Below, piece by piece: positions 32,601 to 44,400 of a DNA stretch of 59,423 bases. The notes below the pieces were generated by a model that saw only the letters and a program-made list of their open reading frames with translations, had not been told where the DNA came from and made no database searches. The translations under genes were made by a program, and so were the position numbers. Source of the stretch: Verrucomicrobiota bacterium (lineage in GTDB: Bacteria > Verrucomicrobiota > Verrucomicrobiia > Limisphaerales > J093); assembly GCA_022710935.1 (NCBI GenBank), contig JAKLFY010000040.1, positions 1 through 59,423 of the forward strand. Direction: 5' to 3'. Position 1 is the first letter of the stretch. Each line of letters opens with the position of its first letter.

Positions 32601-33337
32601 TCTTTGACCTCGAAACAGGGGCGCAGGTCGGCCCGACGCTGGCCCATCCGCAACCGGTGCGCGAGGTCCGCTATACCCCGGACGGCAAGACGCTGGTGAC
32701 CGCAACCATCGACAACGCTGTGTGGATTTGGGATGTCGCGTCCGGAACGTTGCGTCTCCCTCCCATGCGTCTCCGGGGGGCCGTGCAGCGGGTTGACGTC
32801 AGCCCCGACGGTCAATCGTTGCTGACTCTTTCGGGCGGCGCCTTTCTCAATGTCTGGGACCTGGCGACCGGAAAGCAACGGTCCCCAAAGGTCCAGGTCG
32901 CAGGCGATTTGCTCATTGCGCAGTTTGTTGGCGCCGGACAGCGCTGGATGACTGTGACCAAGGACGGTGTCGCCATGCTGCGGGACACCGGCACCGGCCT
33001 GGTGATGAATGACCCTTTCCAACATGGCGCAGCGATTCACGACGCCCAGGTGAACGCCGACGGCACGCGCCTGCTGATGGTCGGAGCGGACCAGGCTGTC
33101 TCCATTTGGGAAATCGACCCGGTGCCCATGCCCGCGCCGGACTGGCTGGCCGGCCTGGCGGAGGCGATTGCCGGGGAGAGGACGGATCTGGATGACCTTG
33201 CAGAGCCGGTTCCGGCAGCGGCAGCGTACGAACTCAGGAAGCGACTCGAGACCGGGGTCGGAGATGATTTCTACAGCCGTTGGGCCCGCTGGTTCTTCCG
33301 CGACCGAGGGCAGGCGGCGGAAGCCGCGGGACCGTGA
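29612..33337 (+). CDS. Membrane Ser/Thr protein kinase with WD40 propeller
   Basis: 1241 residues. A zinc-ribbon head (CPHCGRPL...GHCPAC) opens the protein. The Hanks-type kinase domain spans about 64-330: glycine loop LGSGGMGVVYRA, VALKVL lysine, catalytic loop VIHRDLKPSN, DFGLAR, and GTPAYMAPEQV. A membrane helix at about 351-374 (VVAALAATCMAVALAGLAGV) puts the C-terminal part outside the cytoplasm, where about 14 WD40 repeats run from 455 to 1180 (for example VLRLAYSPDGRWLASSSPDG TARVWNV). The propeller is probably the sensing or docking part. The gene follows the ECF sigma factor, an arrangement common in this phylum. The TGA stop falls at the first bases of a 181-bp tandem repeat. Confidence 0.93.
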   Translation: MKRKAIHCPHCGRPLSADSPEGHCPACLAATVVSLAEEGADGDAEETGSSGDAIEKQPIRIKGYELFEELGSGGMGVVYRARQIEARRLVALKVLDRGLVPPGDSIERFFREGRIVAKLDHPGIVQVHDIGSDRGHPFFVMELIEGRSLEAVAREGPLPAEVAARILTRIARAIAYAHERKVIHRDLKPSNVIIDAQGEPHVTDFGLARQLDASAGLTRTRQNLGTPAYMAPEQVSGGQAPPEPRGDIYSLGAMLYHLLTGRPPFQADTLEAVLLQVVDRDPVALRRLNPNVPRDLEAICLKCLEKEPSHRYPTAAALADDLDRFLDHAPIRARPLTLFHRLWRHCQRRPVVAALAATCMAVALAGLAGVLWQWRQAERARGDTQQANVRLQTLVSRLRLEQADNLVRSGELRAALPRLAWHLREVPLHPVTPARVLGLLSSFNYLLPLRPPIAVAATPNSAALSPDGRFVAVTGADRAVQMIDLERGQTVTPPPRHDKSVLRLAYSPDGRWLASSSPDGTARVWNVTNGQPVCPPIKHPGNVFSLDFAPDGRRLATTCEGRDGELPGRHWVFVWELPEGKPACPSYTNRCWFHAVRFSPDGRLIAAASTDRNAHILDAATGRPLGMLSHDSAVVSLAFPPDGQRLATGTHDRAAHLWNVRTLEPIGPPLRHDDAVTSLQFSPDGGTLLTASLDGCARVFDVTTGQLRFAPLRVEGPLRKAAFDNAGNRIVAHGDDAVVRVWDARTGTPCAIPVKHTAPLLLAEFTPDDRRLVTVDQNGLTQVWDARPGARLPVRLAHDEPVIRAAFGVAPDEVVAVTRSHPFVRWNVRTGQQLALGPRLERPITKALFAPNGARVFVQQSEHWAQLWDIERGRLLRPNLTLVGTETNSVFSPDGRWLAVKRAGDAAIEVIDAATGGLLPHRLKTVERGSHTIDLQFSPDGRFLFHNELWLRGQLWQFTQTDHPGPPIPVAPDARAAQFSPDGRRLATGGHEPSARFFDLETGAQVGPTLAHPQPVREVRYTPDGKTLVTATIDNAVWIWDVASGTLRLPPMRLRGAVQRVDVSPDGQSLLTLSGGAFLNVWDLATGKQRSPKVQVAGDLLIAQFVGAGQRWMTVTKDGVAMLRDTGTGLVMNDPFQHGAAIHDAQVNADGTRLLMVGADQAVSIWEIDPVPMPAPDWLAGLAEAIAGERTDLDDLAEPVPAAAAYELRKRLETGVGDDFYSRWARWFFRDRGQAAEAAGP

Positions 33338-33934
33338 ATCCCGTCGATGACCGTCACCGTCCCGAATTGAACCACAGAGACACAGAGCACGCAGAGAACA
33401 GCTCTTCAATCCTGAGCGGGAACATCCGATGAACCGGCGCGTGTGGCGTGGAAGAGGTTTCGCAGGATCGGCTGGAATTCAACCGGTCTTCTCTGTGTCC
33501 TCTGCGGCTCTGTGGTGAATCCCGTCGATGACTGTCACCGTCCCGAATTGAACCACAGAGACAGAGAGCACGCAGAGAACAGCTCTTCAATCCTGAGCGG
33601 GAACATCCGATGAACCGGCGCGTGTGGCGTGGAAGAGGTTTTGCAGGATCGGCTTGAATTCAACCGGTCTTCTCTGTGTCCTCTGCGGCTCTGTGGTGAA
33701 TCCCGTCGATGACCGTCACCGTCCCGAATTGAACCACAGAGACACAGAGCACGCAGAGACGGGTTCTTCAATGCAGGGCGGGAACATCCGATGAACCGGC
33801 GACTGTGGCCTGGGGCAGATTGCTCAGGATCGGTTGGATTTCAAATGGTCTTCTCTGTGTTCTCTGCGGCTCTGTGGTGAATCCCCTTCGATGGCTGTCA
33901 CCGTCCCGAATTGAACCACAGAGACACAGAGCAA
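33334..33934. repeat. 181-bp tandem repeat, 3.3 copies
   Basis: Copies begin at 33334, 33515, 33696 and (partial) 33877, exactly 181 bases apart. Each carries GAACCACAGAGACACAGAGC near the left and CTCTGCGGCTCTGTGGT at the right, which are inverted to one another. The first two copies are almost identical, the third is more diverged. No protein is encoded. Confidence 0.92.
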
Positions 33935-34081
33935 TCTTCCCGCACAATTCCTGTAACTTTTCCCTTACGATGGCAGAGGAAGGGGCAAAACGGGCGGTGT
34001 GTCGCCGCCCGGCAGAGACAATCCGTGAACTACGTGCGGAAATCCAAAACCTCGGCTGCCTCCAGTCGCAGCACCCTCCCT

Positions 34082-35371
34082 ATGAGAAAACTCATCGTCA
34101 CCTCCCTTGCGGCTGTCGTGCTCGGCAGCCTGGTTGCCTCGGCGGCTTTGAATGTTCAGTCCGATGGCAGCGACGGCGCTTTAAACATCACGGCCGACAC
34201 CGAGATCGACCTGTCCCAGGCCGTCACCGGGACGTGGAGCGACGACAACAGCGCCAACAGCGGCATAGGCATCTACGATCCTGTGAAATGGGCTGTGGTC
34301 TACAAGTATTCGAGTGTGAGCATCGCCGCGGGCGCCACCGTCACGTTCAAGAACCACCCCAGCCGCGCCCCAGTCGTCTGGCTGGTCAGCGGCGATGTGA
34401 CCATTGACGGTACAATCAACCTCGACGGGCAGACCTTCGTGCCGCCTCCGGGATTGTCTGAGGGAGGACCGGGCGCGTTTCGGGGAGGCTCGGGGAACTA
34501 CGCGCCTGGGGCGACCGACGGGGCTGGATTCGGCCCAGGCGGAGGCGGTCGTCGAGTGGTGTCACAGACGTATGGCAGCGTCGGTGGCGCAGGCAGCTAC
34601 GGTTCGGTAGGAATGAACGGTGGTCCGATCTACGGCAACATGGCATTGATCCCCTTGGTCGGAGGCTCGGGTGGAGGTGGAAGGGCTGGGTCATACAACG
34701 ATAGTCAGGGGCACAGCGGTTGCGGCGGGGGTGGGGCAATCCTGCTCGCCTGTGGCGGGACCCTCACGATTTCGGCCTCAGGCAAGATCCAAGCCAATGG
34801 AGGTAACGGTCGAGTCAATGGCTATACAGACTATGACTACCCCAGCGGGAGCGGGGGCGGCATTCGATTGGTTGCGCATACGCTCAGCGGCAACGGCATC
34901 GTCCAGGCCCTTGGCGGATTGGGGGCGTACTACGGTGGCCTGGGACGAATCCGTATCGAGCGCGCAGCCAACACGAGCGAGCTGCAACTGACTCCTGGGA
35001 CCAGTCCCGTGAAGCTCGACGACGGTTCGACGCCGCAGCTTTGGATGCCGGACAACGGCCCGACCGTGCGCATCGTTTCGATTGGCGGAAACGCGCCGCC
35101 GGACGATCCGCGGGCGGAGTTCGGTTCTATTGGTGCGGACGTTGTCCTGCCGCAGGTGACGACCACGCCGGTGGTGATCGAGACCGTCAATGTGGAGGAG
35201 GCTTCAGTTGTCACCGTGCGCGTCACCCCCCGGTCTGACGGCAACTTTACCGAAACGGCGGCGACCGTGACGGAAGTGATCGATGACGATCCGAAGACCG
35301 TGCGTTGGACGGCGGACGTGCCGGTCAAGAACGGGTACGCGGCGATGCAGGTCAAGGTGGTCCGTCCCTAG
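34082..35371 (+). CDS. Exported Gly-rich beta-helix-like protein
   Basis: 429 residues. Signal peptide MRKLIVTSLAAVVLGSLVAS; the ATG at 34082 is preferred over the open frame from 33911, which crosses repeat DNA. Residues 25-110 include TEIDLSQAVTGTWS and WLVSGDVTIDGTINLDGQ. A Gly-rich middle (GGPGAFRGGSGNYAPGATDG, GGSGGGGRAGS) contains GCGGGGAILLACGGTLTISA, the repeated-rung style of parallel beta-helix secreted proteins. The last 100 residues are a separate beta domain. Domains of this type occur in large surface adhesins. It is followed after 75 bases by the 3441-residue surface protein, which may be its partner. Confidence 0.75.
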   Translation: MRKLIVTSLAAVVLGSLVASAALNVQSDGSDGALNITADTEIDLSQAVTGTWSDDNSANSGIGIYDPVKWAVVYKYSSVSIAAGATVTFKNHPSRAPVVWLVSGDVTIDGTINLDGQTFVPPPGLSEGGPGAFRGGSGNYAPGATDGAGFGPGGGGRRVVSQTYGSVGGAGSYGSVGMNGGPIYGNMALIPLVGGSGGGGRAGSYNDSQGHSGCGGGGAILLACGGTLTISASGKIQANGGNGRVNGYTDYDYPSGSGGGIRLVAHTLSGNGIVQALGGLGAYYGGLGRIRIERAANTSELQLTPGTSPVKLDDGSTPQLWMPDNGPTVRIVSIGGNAPPDDPRAEFGSIGADVVLPQVTTTPVVIETVNVEEASVVTVRVTPRSDGNFTETAATVTEVIDDDPKTVRWTADVPVKNGYAAMQVKVVRP

Positions 35372-35388
35372 CGCGCATGTTCACCAAC

Positions 35389-35437
35389 TAGCCCGGTTAC
35401 GGTTCCTAGCGAAGCGTGAGAAGTAACCGGGCTAGCA
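35389..35437. repeat. Hairpin part of the 99-bp palindromic element
   Basis: CTAGCCCGGTTAC and GTAACCGGGCTAG arms around AGCGAAGCGTGAG. It matches the hairpin half of the elements at 17406 and 29430. It lies between two surface-protein genes and could also act as a transcription attenuator. Confidence 0.8.
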
Positions 35438-35446
35438 ATTCGCAAC

Positions 35447-38400
35447 ATGAAACCAATGCACCGCGGCATGACGGCCCAGGCAGAATCGGAATCGCGCTCC
35501 GCCCGGTGGATCTCGATGCGGCTTTGGATGGCAGCGCTGGCCGGGTGGCTGGCCTTGCCGTGCGCCCTCGGGCAAGAAGACCTGCTGCTGCGCGAGGCGT
35601 TTTCGCGCGAGATCTCGATCCTCGTCGGCGGGGTGCAATCGCCTGCGGTCAAAGAGATTGCCTCGCGCGAGGTGTCGGTGTTCATCGGAGAGGAACCCGT
35701 GCCCCCTTATGCACAGGCCCTGAGCCGCGAGTTGAGCGTGCTGGTCACGACGCCGACCGCCCCGGCGCGGATCACGCAATTGGTTGTCACACCGAGTCCG
35801 ACCGGCGAAAGCGTCACGCTGTCGTGGGAAGGGTACAACCAATGGGCCGAGCACGACGTGATGCGGTACGACATCTACATGCAGTCGCAGGCTTTCGGCG
35901 ACGTGACCGGGTTGACGCGATACACCTTCGTGCCGAGCGAGACCTTCAGCCTCACGCTGACCGGGCTCGAACCCTGGCAGGACCGCTGTTTCGCCGTCGT
36001 GCCGGTCGATGCACTCGAGAACTACGATCACACGGTCGATTATGCGGCGGCGTACATCATCGCGCGGGAGACGTTCTCGCGTGAGTTGTCGGTGTTCGTG
36101 GGTGGGGAACCGGAACCGCCGTACCAACAGGCGATCAGCCGCGAGTTGAGCGTGCTGGTTACGACGCCGTCCGCCCCGGCGCGGATCACGCAATTGGTCG
36201 TCACACCGAGTCCGACCGGCGAGAGCGTCACGCTGTCGTGGGAAGGGTACAATCAATGGGCCGAGCACGACGTGGCGCGGTACGACATCTACATGGGCAA
36301 TCAGGCCTTTAGCGATGTGACCGGGCTGACCCGATACGCCACCGTGCCGAGCGAGACCTTCAGCCTCGATCTGACCGGGCTCGAGCCCTGGCAGGACCGT
36401 TTCTTCGCCGTCGTGCCGGTCGATGCACTCGAGAACTACGATCACACGGTCGATTATGCGGCGGCGTACATCATCGCGCGCGAGGCGTTCTCGCGTGAGT
36501 TGTCCGTTTTTGTGGGTGGGGAACCCGTGCCGCCGTACCAGCAGGCGATCAGCCGCGAGTTGAGCTTGCTGGTGCCCACGGGCGAGGTGCCCGCGCCGGT
36601 GACGGGTCTGGGCAGCACCTTTATGGCTGTCAGTTCCACGCGCGCGTTTGCGGCGATCGACCTGGACTGGACCGGCTACAACGAGATCGGGCAGCACGAC
36701 GTGGTGCGCTATCGCATCTACGCCGGCCCGGCCTACTTCGACGACGTCACCAACATGGACCCGATCGGTTACGCGCCGGCCGACACCTGGCAGTGGACCT
36801 TGCGGGGCCTGACACCGCTCCGCGTCTACCATGTGGCCGTGGTGGCCGAGGACGCGCTCGAACAGTGGAATCCGGTCGTCCGTTCCGCTTCAGCCCAGGC
36901 CTCGATCGGGTCGTTGGGCGAAGTGCGGCAATTGGCGGCCGCGTGCGGGGTCGACACGCTCCGCTTCACATGGATGGCGCCGGATGGCGCCGATCCCGCG
37001 GTGAACGATTTCCTGGCTGAGTACCGGGTCTATTTCGCGGGCGCGACGGCGCCGGTCGTGCTCGACCGGTTCACGACCGAGCACACTGTTTCGGGGCTGT
37101 CGCCCGCGCACGGGTATCCGTTCCGGATCACCACGATGAACAAGTTTGGGGAGGAAAGCGGCGGGGCGTCGTTGCTGGCTGCGACTCTCCTCGAACATCC
37201 GGCCAATCTCGCGGCTGAGCCCTATGACCGGATGGTCCGGCTGACTTGGGATCACGCGCAACCGATCGAGTTGGTGCAGTGGTACGCGGTCTATGCGGCG
37301 GAAGCGAACTTCGCGTCGGTGGCGGGCATGACGCCCGTCGTCCACACCCGGGCCGCGCAGGCGGACCTGAGCGGGCTTGAAAACGGGCGGACCTACTACT
37401 TCGCGGTGACCACCGTCAACACGGCTGGCTGCGAAGTTGATACCGTGCATACCATCAGCGCCGTGCCGAACCCGCGGGTAGACGAATTCGCCGATCTCGA
37501 GACCACGGAAGTGGTCGCGCCGGCGCTTGCTTACCCAGAACAAGCCGTGATGTTGAGTTGGCGGGTGACAAACGTAGGGCTGGCAGCCACTACGCTGGAG
37601 GACCGCACTCAAGTAACGGGCTGGACAGACCGGGTTGTGCTTTCGCTGGACGAGGTTGCGGGCAATGCGGACGATGTGACGGTGGCCGACGTCCGGCATA
37701 GCGGTGGCCTGGCTGTTGGAGAGACTTATCTCGCGGAAGCCATTGTCACCATCCCTCGGGTGCCGCCGGGCATCTATTCCGTGTTCGTTGTCAGCGACGC
37801 GCTCGATGAAGTGTATGAGTATCAGAATGCGGCGAGCAACCTCGGAATGGCAGAGCAACGCCTGAGCGTTCGGTTGGTCCACCCGGTTGAGCCTCGGACG
37901 ATTCATGAATTGGGCACGTTGACGGTGGCGATCACACCGCTGATGCCCACCCCGCCGGGCGGGCGGTTCACCTACAGCTTGGTCGAAGCGCCCCCGGGGG
38001 TCACGGGCGATTCAGGGACGGGGACGGGTTCTTGGACACCGAGCGAGGAACAGGGGCCGGGTGTCTATGTGATCAAAGTCAAAGTTACCGACAACGGCAT
38101 GCCGCCCCTGCAACAATTGGTTGAGATTGGCGTGACCGTGCTCGAGGTGAATGAGCCGCCCACCTTCGGCCCGGTCGCTGATCGGGCGTTGAACACCCTC
38201 GCCCCGGTGGCGGTGCAACTTACCGCCAGCGACCCCGATATTCCCCAGCAAGCGCTGACCTTCAGCCTCGACGCCTCCGCCCCTCCCGGCGCATCAATTG
38301 ACGCCGAGACCGGGCTGTTCACTTGGACCCCGGCCGCTGAAAGTGCGGATGGCACGTATTCGTTCACCGCACGGGTGCAGGACAGCTTCGCTCCGGCGGC

Positions 38401-41400
38401 CGAAGCCAGTGTGACGCTGCGGATTGCGTTGGACCGGGTGCCGCCTCGAGTCGTCTCGGTCTCGCCTTCCGGCAGCCGGGTCACGCCTCTAAGTTTCTTC
38501 GACGTGGTGTTCGATGAAGCGGTTGATGCCAGCGTGTTCGCCGCGGGCGATGCCACTCTCACGGGTCCTTCGGGCAGTGCGGCCTTCATCGGCTTGAGCC
38601 AGTCCGATGCCGCCACCTTGCGTTTCTCCTTTGAAAGCCAAACTGCTTCCGGTCCTTACGCGTTCCGCTTGCTCCCGACAATTCGCGACTTGGCCGGGAA
38701 CCGGATGGACACCGACGGTGACGGATTGGGGGGCGAGACTGATGACGACGTGCTCACATCTGCTGTCGGCCTGACCATCGTAGACCTAATCGTGCCGCAA
38801 GTGTCGACGCCGGCTCAAGCGGATCCGGGCGCGCTCGCTGCTTTCGAGTGGACGGTGCGCAACCAAGGCACAGCGCCGGCAACGGGCACTTGGCGGGACA
38901 CTCTCTATTTGTCCGCCGACACGGAGCTGGGCGGAGACCTGGCGTTGGGGACCTTCGCGTTCAATTCCGCCATCGCCGGTGGCGAAGCGGAGACGCGCAC
39001 AGCGCAAGTGCTTGTCCCCGCAACGGCGCCGGCCGGGGATCTATTCCTTGTGGTTGTGACCGACTCAGCCAATGACGTTAACGAAGTAGAGGAGGACAAC
39101 AATGTTGGCGTCAGCGGCACCGCGGTGTCGGTGCCGGTGCGGTTGACCCTGGCACCGGCCTCGGGCGAATTGCGCGAGGACCAATCCTTGACTGTGACAG
39201 TCGCACGGAGCGGTCAGCGTGAGGCGGCGCTCGATGTGGGTCTGGTCACCAGTGACGCGACCGAAGTCGCCGTGCCCGCTCAAATCACCATCCCGGCTGG
39301 CCAGGGCTCAGCCAGCTTCACGGTGCGGGCTGTGGCGGATGGTATAGTGGATGGAACACAGGCGGCCACGATTACGGCGGCAGCGGGTGGTTTTGCACCC
39401 GTGACGGCCCAGTTTGTGGTGATCGACGCAGAAGTGCCACAGTTGGCCTTGCAGGCTGCCAGCACGACGGTCCCCGAGGGATTGATCTTGAATCTCTCGG
39501 TGAGTACTCCGCTGGTACAAGCGACCGACTTGACCGTGACGCTGAGCAGTGAATGGCCGAACCAACTGATTGCACCGGTCACGGTCATCATTCCTGCCGG
39601 CCAGAACACCGCCCCTTTTCTCGTGGCGGCTGCGGAGGACACCTTGGTCGAGGGTGGCAAGAGCTACACCATCACGGCCTCTGCCGTGGGGCATCTGGCG
39701 GGTGTCCTCGATGTCACGGTCCAAGACGACGACGTGCCTCTGGTGACATTGGCGTTCTCGAAGACGACACTTAGCGAAGGCGACGGTTCCCAGGCCGCCG
39801 TGGGTACGGTGAGCCGGGACGCTGCCACCGATCGCGCGCTCACGGTCCGGATCGAGCCCGATGCGCCGGGTCTGCTTTTGCCCCTGGACGTCGAGATTCC
39901 CGGCAGTGCGGTCAGTGCGAGCTTCGCCATCGGCGTTGTGGATAATACGGCAGTCGACGGCTTGCGGCAGTTGGAGGTCCGCGGGTTGGTCATCGAGTCC
40001 GGCGGCGACCGGGTGTTGTCGGTCACTGAGACCGTTGGGGTCACCATCACCGACGACGACGGGCCGACTCTCAAGGTGGCTTTCGACCGGGCCTTGGTGA
40101 AGGAGGGCCTTGATCCAGCCGCGCACCTGACAGTCTCGCGCAATACCGATCCAACGGAGCCATTGGCAGTCGAATTGCTCTGCGGCGACGCAGCCGAGTT
40201 GACGGTTCCCTCCGTAGTCACCATCCCGGCTGGACAGACCTCTGTGACAGTGGGTGTCGCCTCACTGGACGACGGTGTGACCGATGGAAGCAAGATGGTC
40301 ACCGTTACGGCCCGGGCGGCGGGCTACACCGAAGGCATCGGCACGATTGTCGTGTCCGACATGAACCTGCCGGACTTGGCGGTGACCAAGGTGGAAGGCC
40401 CAGCGGATGCGGACACGGAGTCCTTTGTGTCGCTCACTTACCGGGTTGAGAATCAAGGCGCTCAACCGGCGGGACCTCAGTGGGCCACCCGTCTGTTTCT
40501 TTCGGACGATCCGATTCCGGGCGACGACCTGCTGGTCGGAACCTACGATTTCGTCGGCACCATCCCCCCGGGACAGTACTACGAGCAGAGCGTTTCGGTT
40601 CGGATGCCGACGCGAGCAGGTGAGTACTGGGTCGTCGCCGAGGTTGATGTGGCAGGCCAAATCAGCGAGACGCTCGAAGATAACAACCGTCGCATCGCCG
40701 CCCAGCCCATTCGGGTGCAGTCCGCCTACCTGGCGACCGTCGCGACGGAAATCGAGACCGCTTTGGCCAACACGGCGATTCCCTTAACCGGTTGGGCGGT
40801 GAGATCCAACGGACTCCCGGCGTCGGAGGGCTCGTTCGTCAACATTCACGTCTACGTGCGCGGAACCCATCGTGTCATTTCCGCGTTGGTCGATCGCCAG
40901 GGTCGTTTTGCCACGACCTGGCAGCCGCTGCCCAACGAGGCCGGCTTTTATGAAATCGGGGCTGCGCATCCGGGCGAGGCCGACGCGCCGGTGCAGGATA
41001 CGTTCCTGCTTGTCGGGATGAGAATCGAGCCGGCGGAGTCGGATGTGCGGATTGTTGAAGGCAGCAGTGTCAAGGGACAGCTTCGGCTGGTGAATCTCAG
41101 CAACGAGCCGCTGACGGGGCTGAGCTGGAACGTGATCGAGGCACCGGCGAATCTGACGCTGTCTGGAGAATTGAGCGCGGCTTCGCTCCCCCCGCTGGGT
41201 GAAGTGGTTCTCAGCTACGCAATGACGGCGCACGATGCGTCCACGCCGCGTGGCGCGATTCGTCTCCGAGTTGAAAGCGTCCAAGGCGCCGTCGCCGAGG
41301 CTGGTCTCGATGTCTCCGTGGAAGCGCTGCGTCCGCGCCTGGCAGCCGAACCGGACCATCTGCGAACCGGGATGCCACGCGGCGTTGCGAGGACCGTCGA

Positions 41401-44400
41401 ATTCACTGTGTTGAACATCGGGGGGCTCGCCAGTGGGCCGCTGAACGTGGTTCTGCCGACGGTCGATTGGATGACGGTGGTGACGCCCAGTCCATTACCC
41501 TCACTCGAACCGGGTGATTCGACGCAGGTTAGCCTGTTGCTCACCCCGCCGGCTGACCTGGCGCTCGGTCCTTACGAAGGAAGCCTGCATGTCGGCAACG
41601 ATTCTGTCGGCATCACCGTGCCGTTCACCTTCCGCGCGATCTCGGAAGCGATCGGCGATCTGCGGCTGACGGCGGTGGACGAGTTGACCTTCTATGCGGA
41701 AGGTTCGCCGAAATTGACCGGCGCGGCTGTGGTTGTGCGGGACCCGGTGACGCAAACCGAAGTCGCCGGAGGTCTGACGGACGCGAGCGGCGAGTTCTTC
41801 GCCGCCGGTTTACCGGAAAACTACTACGAGATCGAGGTGACGGCCGAGAAGCACTCGGTCTACAAAGGCACCCATCTGCTCGTCCCAGGTGAAGTCAACG
41901 AAGTCCGGGCCTTTCTGTCACGCCAGACCGTTACCTACTCATGGACGGTGAAGCCGATCGAGGTCGAGGACAGGTACCACATCGAAATCGAGACAACCTT
42001 CGAGACGGTTGTTCCGCTGCCCGTGGTCACAGTCGAGCCATCCGTCATTGACCTGGCACTGATTACGGCCAGCGAGACGCAGGTGGACATCAAGATCACC
42101 AATCACGGCTTGATTGGTGCAGAGAATGCGCGGCTTTCCTTCCCGACACACCCGCTCTGGGAGTTCGTTCCACTCATCGGGGAGGTTGGCCTGCTGCCGG
42201 CCAGGAGTTCGCTGGTCGTTCCAGTGACCATTCGTCGGATCGCCGGATCGATAGGCCTGGCAGGTCAACCTCGACTGGCGAACGGAAACGAAGGAGCTTG
42301 CACGATAAGCGCTGGCCTGGATTGGTCGTTGGTTTGTGGTCCGGATCGGCGCTGGTACCGCGTACCAGTCCTGGTCATCAACGCACGCGGCAATTGTGGC
42401 GCTCCAGGCAGCGGAACGTGGGGTGGAGGACCGGGTAACGGCTCGTCGGGAACGCCCTTTGTCACACTACCAAGCCATCCAACCTCCACACCGTGCAGTC
42501 AGTGCGATCCAGAGGCCTTTCGCCCGACCTGTGTTGGTGCAGAGTTTGGGATCAATCTCGGTCAGATCGAGGATGACATCCTCAGTTTGATCAACAAGAT
42601 GTTCCCGCCTTACTTCAGGATAATGGACGCGAACATAGATTTCACGGTAGAGGGCGAACTCTGCGATTGCTGCGAGGACGAGAAGCTGGGTCGCGAGGGG
42701 GAACTGAGTGGGGGTATAACTGCGGGCGTGGAGCTTGGCTTAGGGTTCTCCACGCCGGACGACCTCTTCGAGTGGGAGTGGGAAGCGCCGGGATTCGGCG
42801 AGATCGAGGTCGAGTTCGAGGCGTTTGCCGGCATCAAGCTGGACCTCTCGGGTTCGGGGACGGCGAAGCTGGTGTGGGAGTGTTTTGAGATCGCCCCGGA
42901 GCTTTGCGTAGAGTTTGAACTTGCAGCAGAGATTGGACCGACAATCGAGCTGACGGGGAGCATTGAAGCAGAGGCGGACGGGCTGGAGTGGGAGGGAGAG
43001 ATTACTGGAACTCTCAAGCTAACGACGACCGCCAAGGCGGTGTTGAGCGGGTGTGGCGATGGGATCGAAGGAGAGGCGTGTTTTGACGACCTTGTGGCGG
43101 CGATCGAAATCAGCGGGAGTGTGACCGCTCCCGGCCAGGCAGCGAGGACCATTTCCATTAGCCTAAGCAAACAAGTGGTGCCTGGAAACTGCAATGGCGA
43201 TCCAGCACCCAGTGGGCTGATGGCCAGGGGTGCGCACCGGATGCCTGCTCTCAGTGGTGCCCGCCCAACGGCGGATGCAGGTTATACCAGGCCGTACAGG
43301 ATCATTCGCGCACAGGAACACTACCTGACTAGTCTGGGGCGGTTCGACGGGCGCACGATCCGCGAGGTGCTAGCGGCGGCCGCACTTGCCGAGGCAGATG
43401 ACGGCGTCTGCGCGCGCGTTAAACTCCGCCTCGAACAGGATGCTGTCATTAGTCGCGACGCGTTCCGGGCAACACTCGAGATCCAAAACTCGGACGCTTC
43501 GGCGCTCACAGACATCGATGTGCAGGTGCGGGCCTACAATGCGATGGGACACGACGCGAGTGAGCTTTTTGACGTGCGACCACCCAGCCTGTCTGGCCTG
43601 AGTGGTGTGGACGGCACCGGCGTGCTGGCGGGTGGCATCATCGGGTCCGCCCGCTGGATTCTCATCCCCACTGTCGACGCGGCACCGGCCACGCCGGTGA
43701 TCTATGCAATCGGTGGCCAGTTCAGCTACACGCAAGGACAGACCCGGGTACAGATCCCGTTGGCACCGGTGAACATCACCGTCCTGCCGACGCCGCGGCT
43801 CTGGGTGAAGTATTTCCACCAGCGGGACGTTTACAGTGACGATCCGTTCACGGATGAGACCGAGCCCAGCATTCCGTTCAATCTGGCGGTGATGATCGAG
43901 AATCGCGGCGAGGGAACCGCCCGGAACATGCGGATCACCTCCGCCCAGCCCAGAATTGTTGAGAACGAAAAGGGATTGCTGATTGACTTCAAGCTGATTG
44001 CGACAGAAGTCGCTGGCCAGAACATGACACCCTCGATGACGGCCAGCTTTGGTGACATTCTGCCGGGGAATTCGAAGGTTGGGCGTTGGTTGATGACATC
44101 GACGCTGCAAGGCCTTTTCCTCGACTACACAGCGCGGTTCGAGCACGTGGATGGCTTGGGGAACCCGCGTCTGTCACTCATTGAGGACCTGAGCATCCAC
44201 GAATTGATCCGGTTGGTCCATGCGGGCGGGTCCTTCGACGACGGGAAGCCCGACTTCTTCGTCAATGCGGTGCCTGATCTGCTCGACTTGGGCGACACGC
44301 TTTACCAGAGCAACGGGATGACCAACGAAGTCGAGCGCGTGGACGAAGCAGTGGTCGAGGGTGCGCTCCTTCCGGGCAGCCTGAGCGTGGTCGTCGCCGC

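Noticed and set aside
33334-33934. CRISPR or coding tandem repeat
   Set aside because: Units of 181 bases are near-identical along their whole length without variable spacers, and no frame is continuous.
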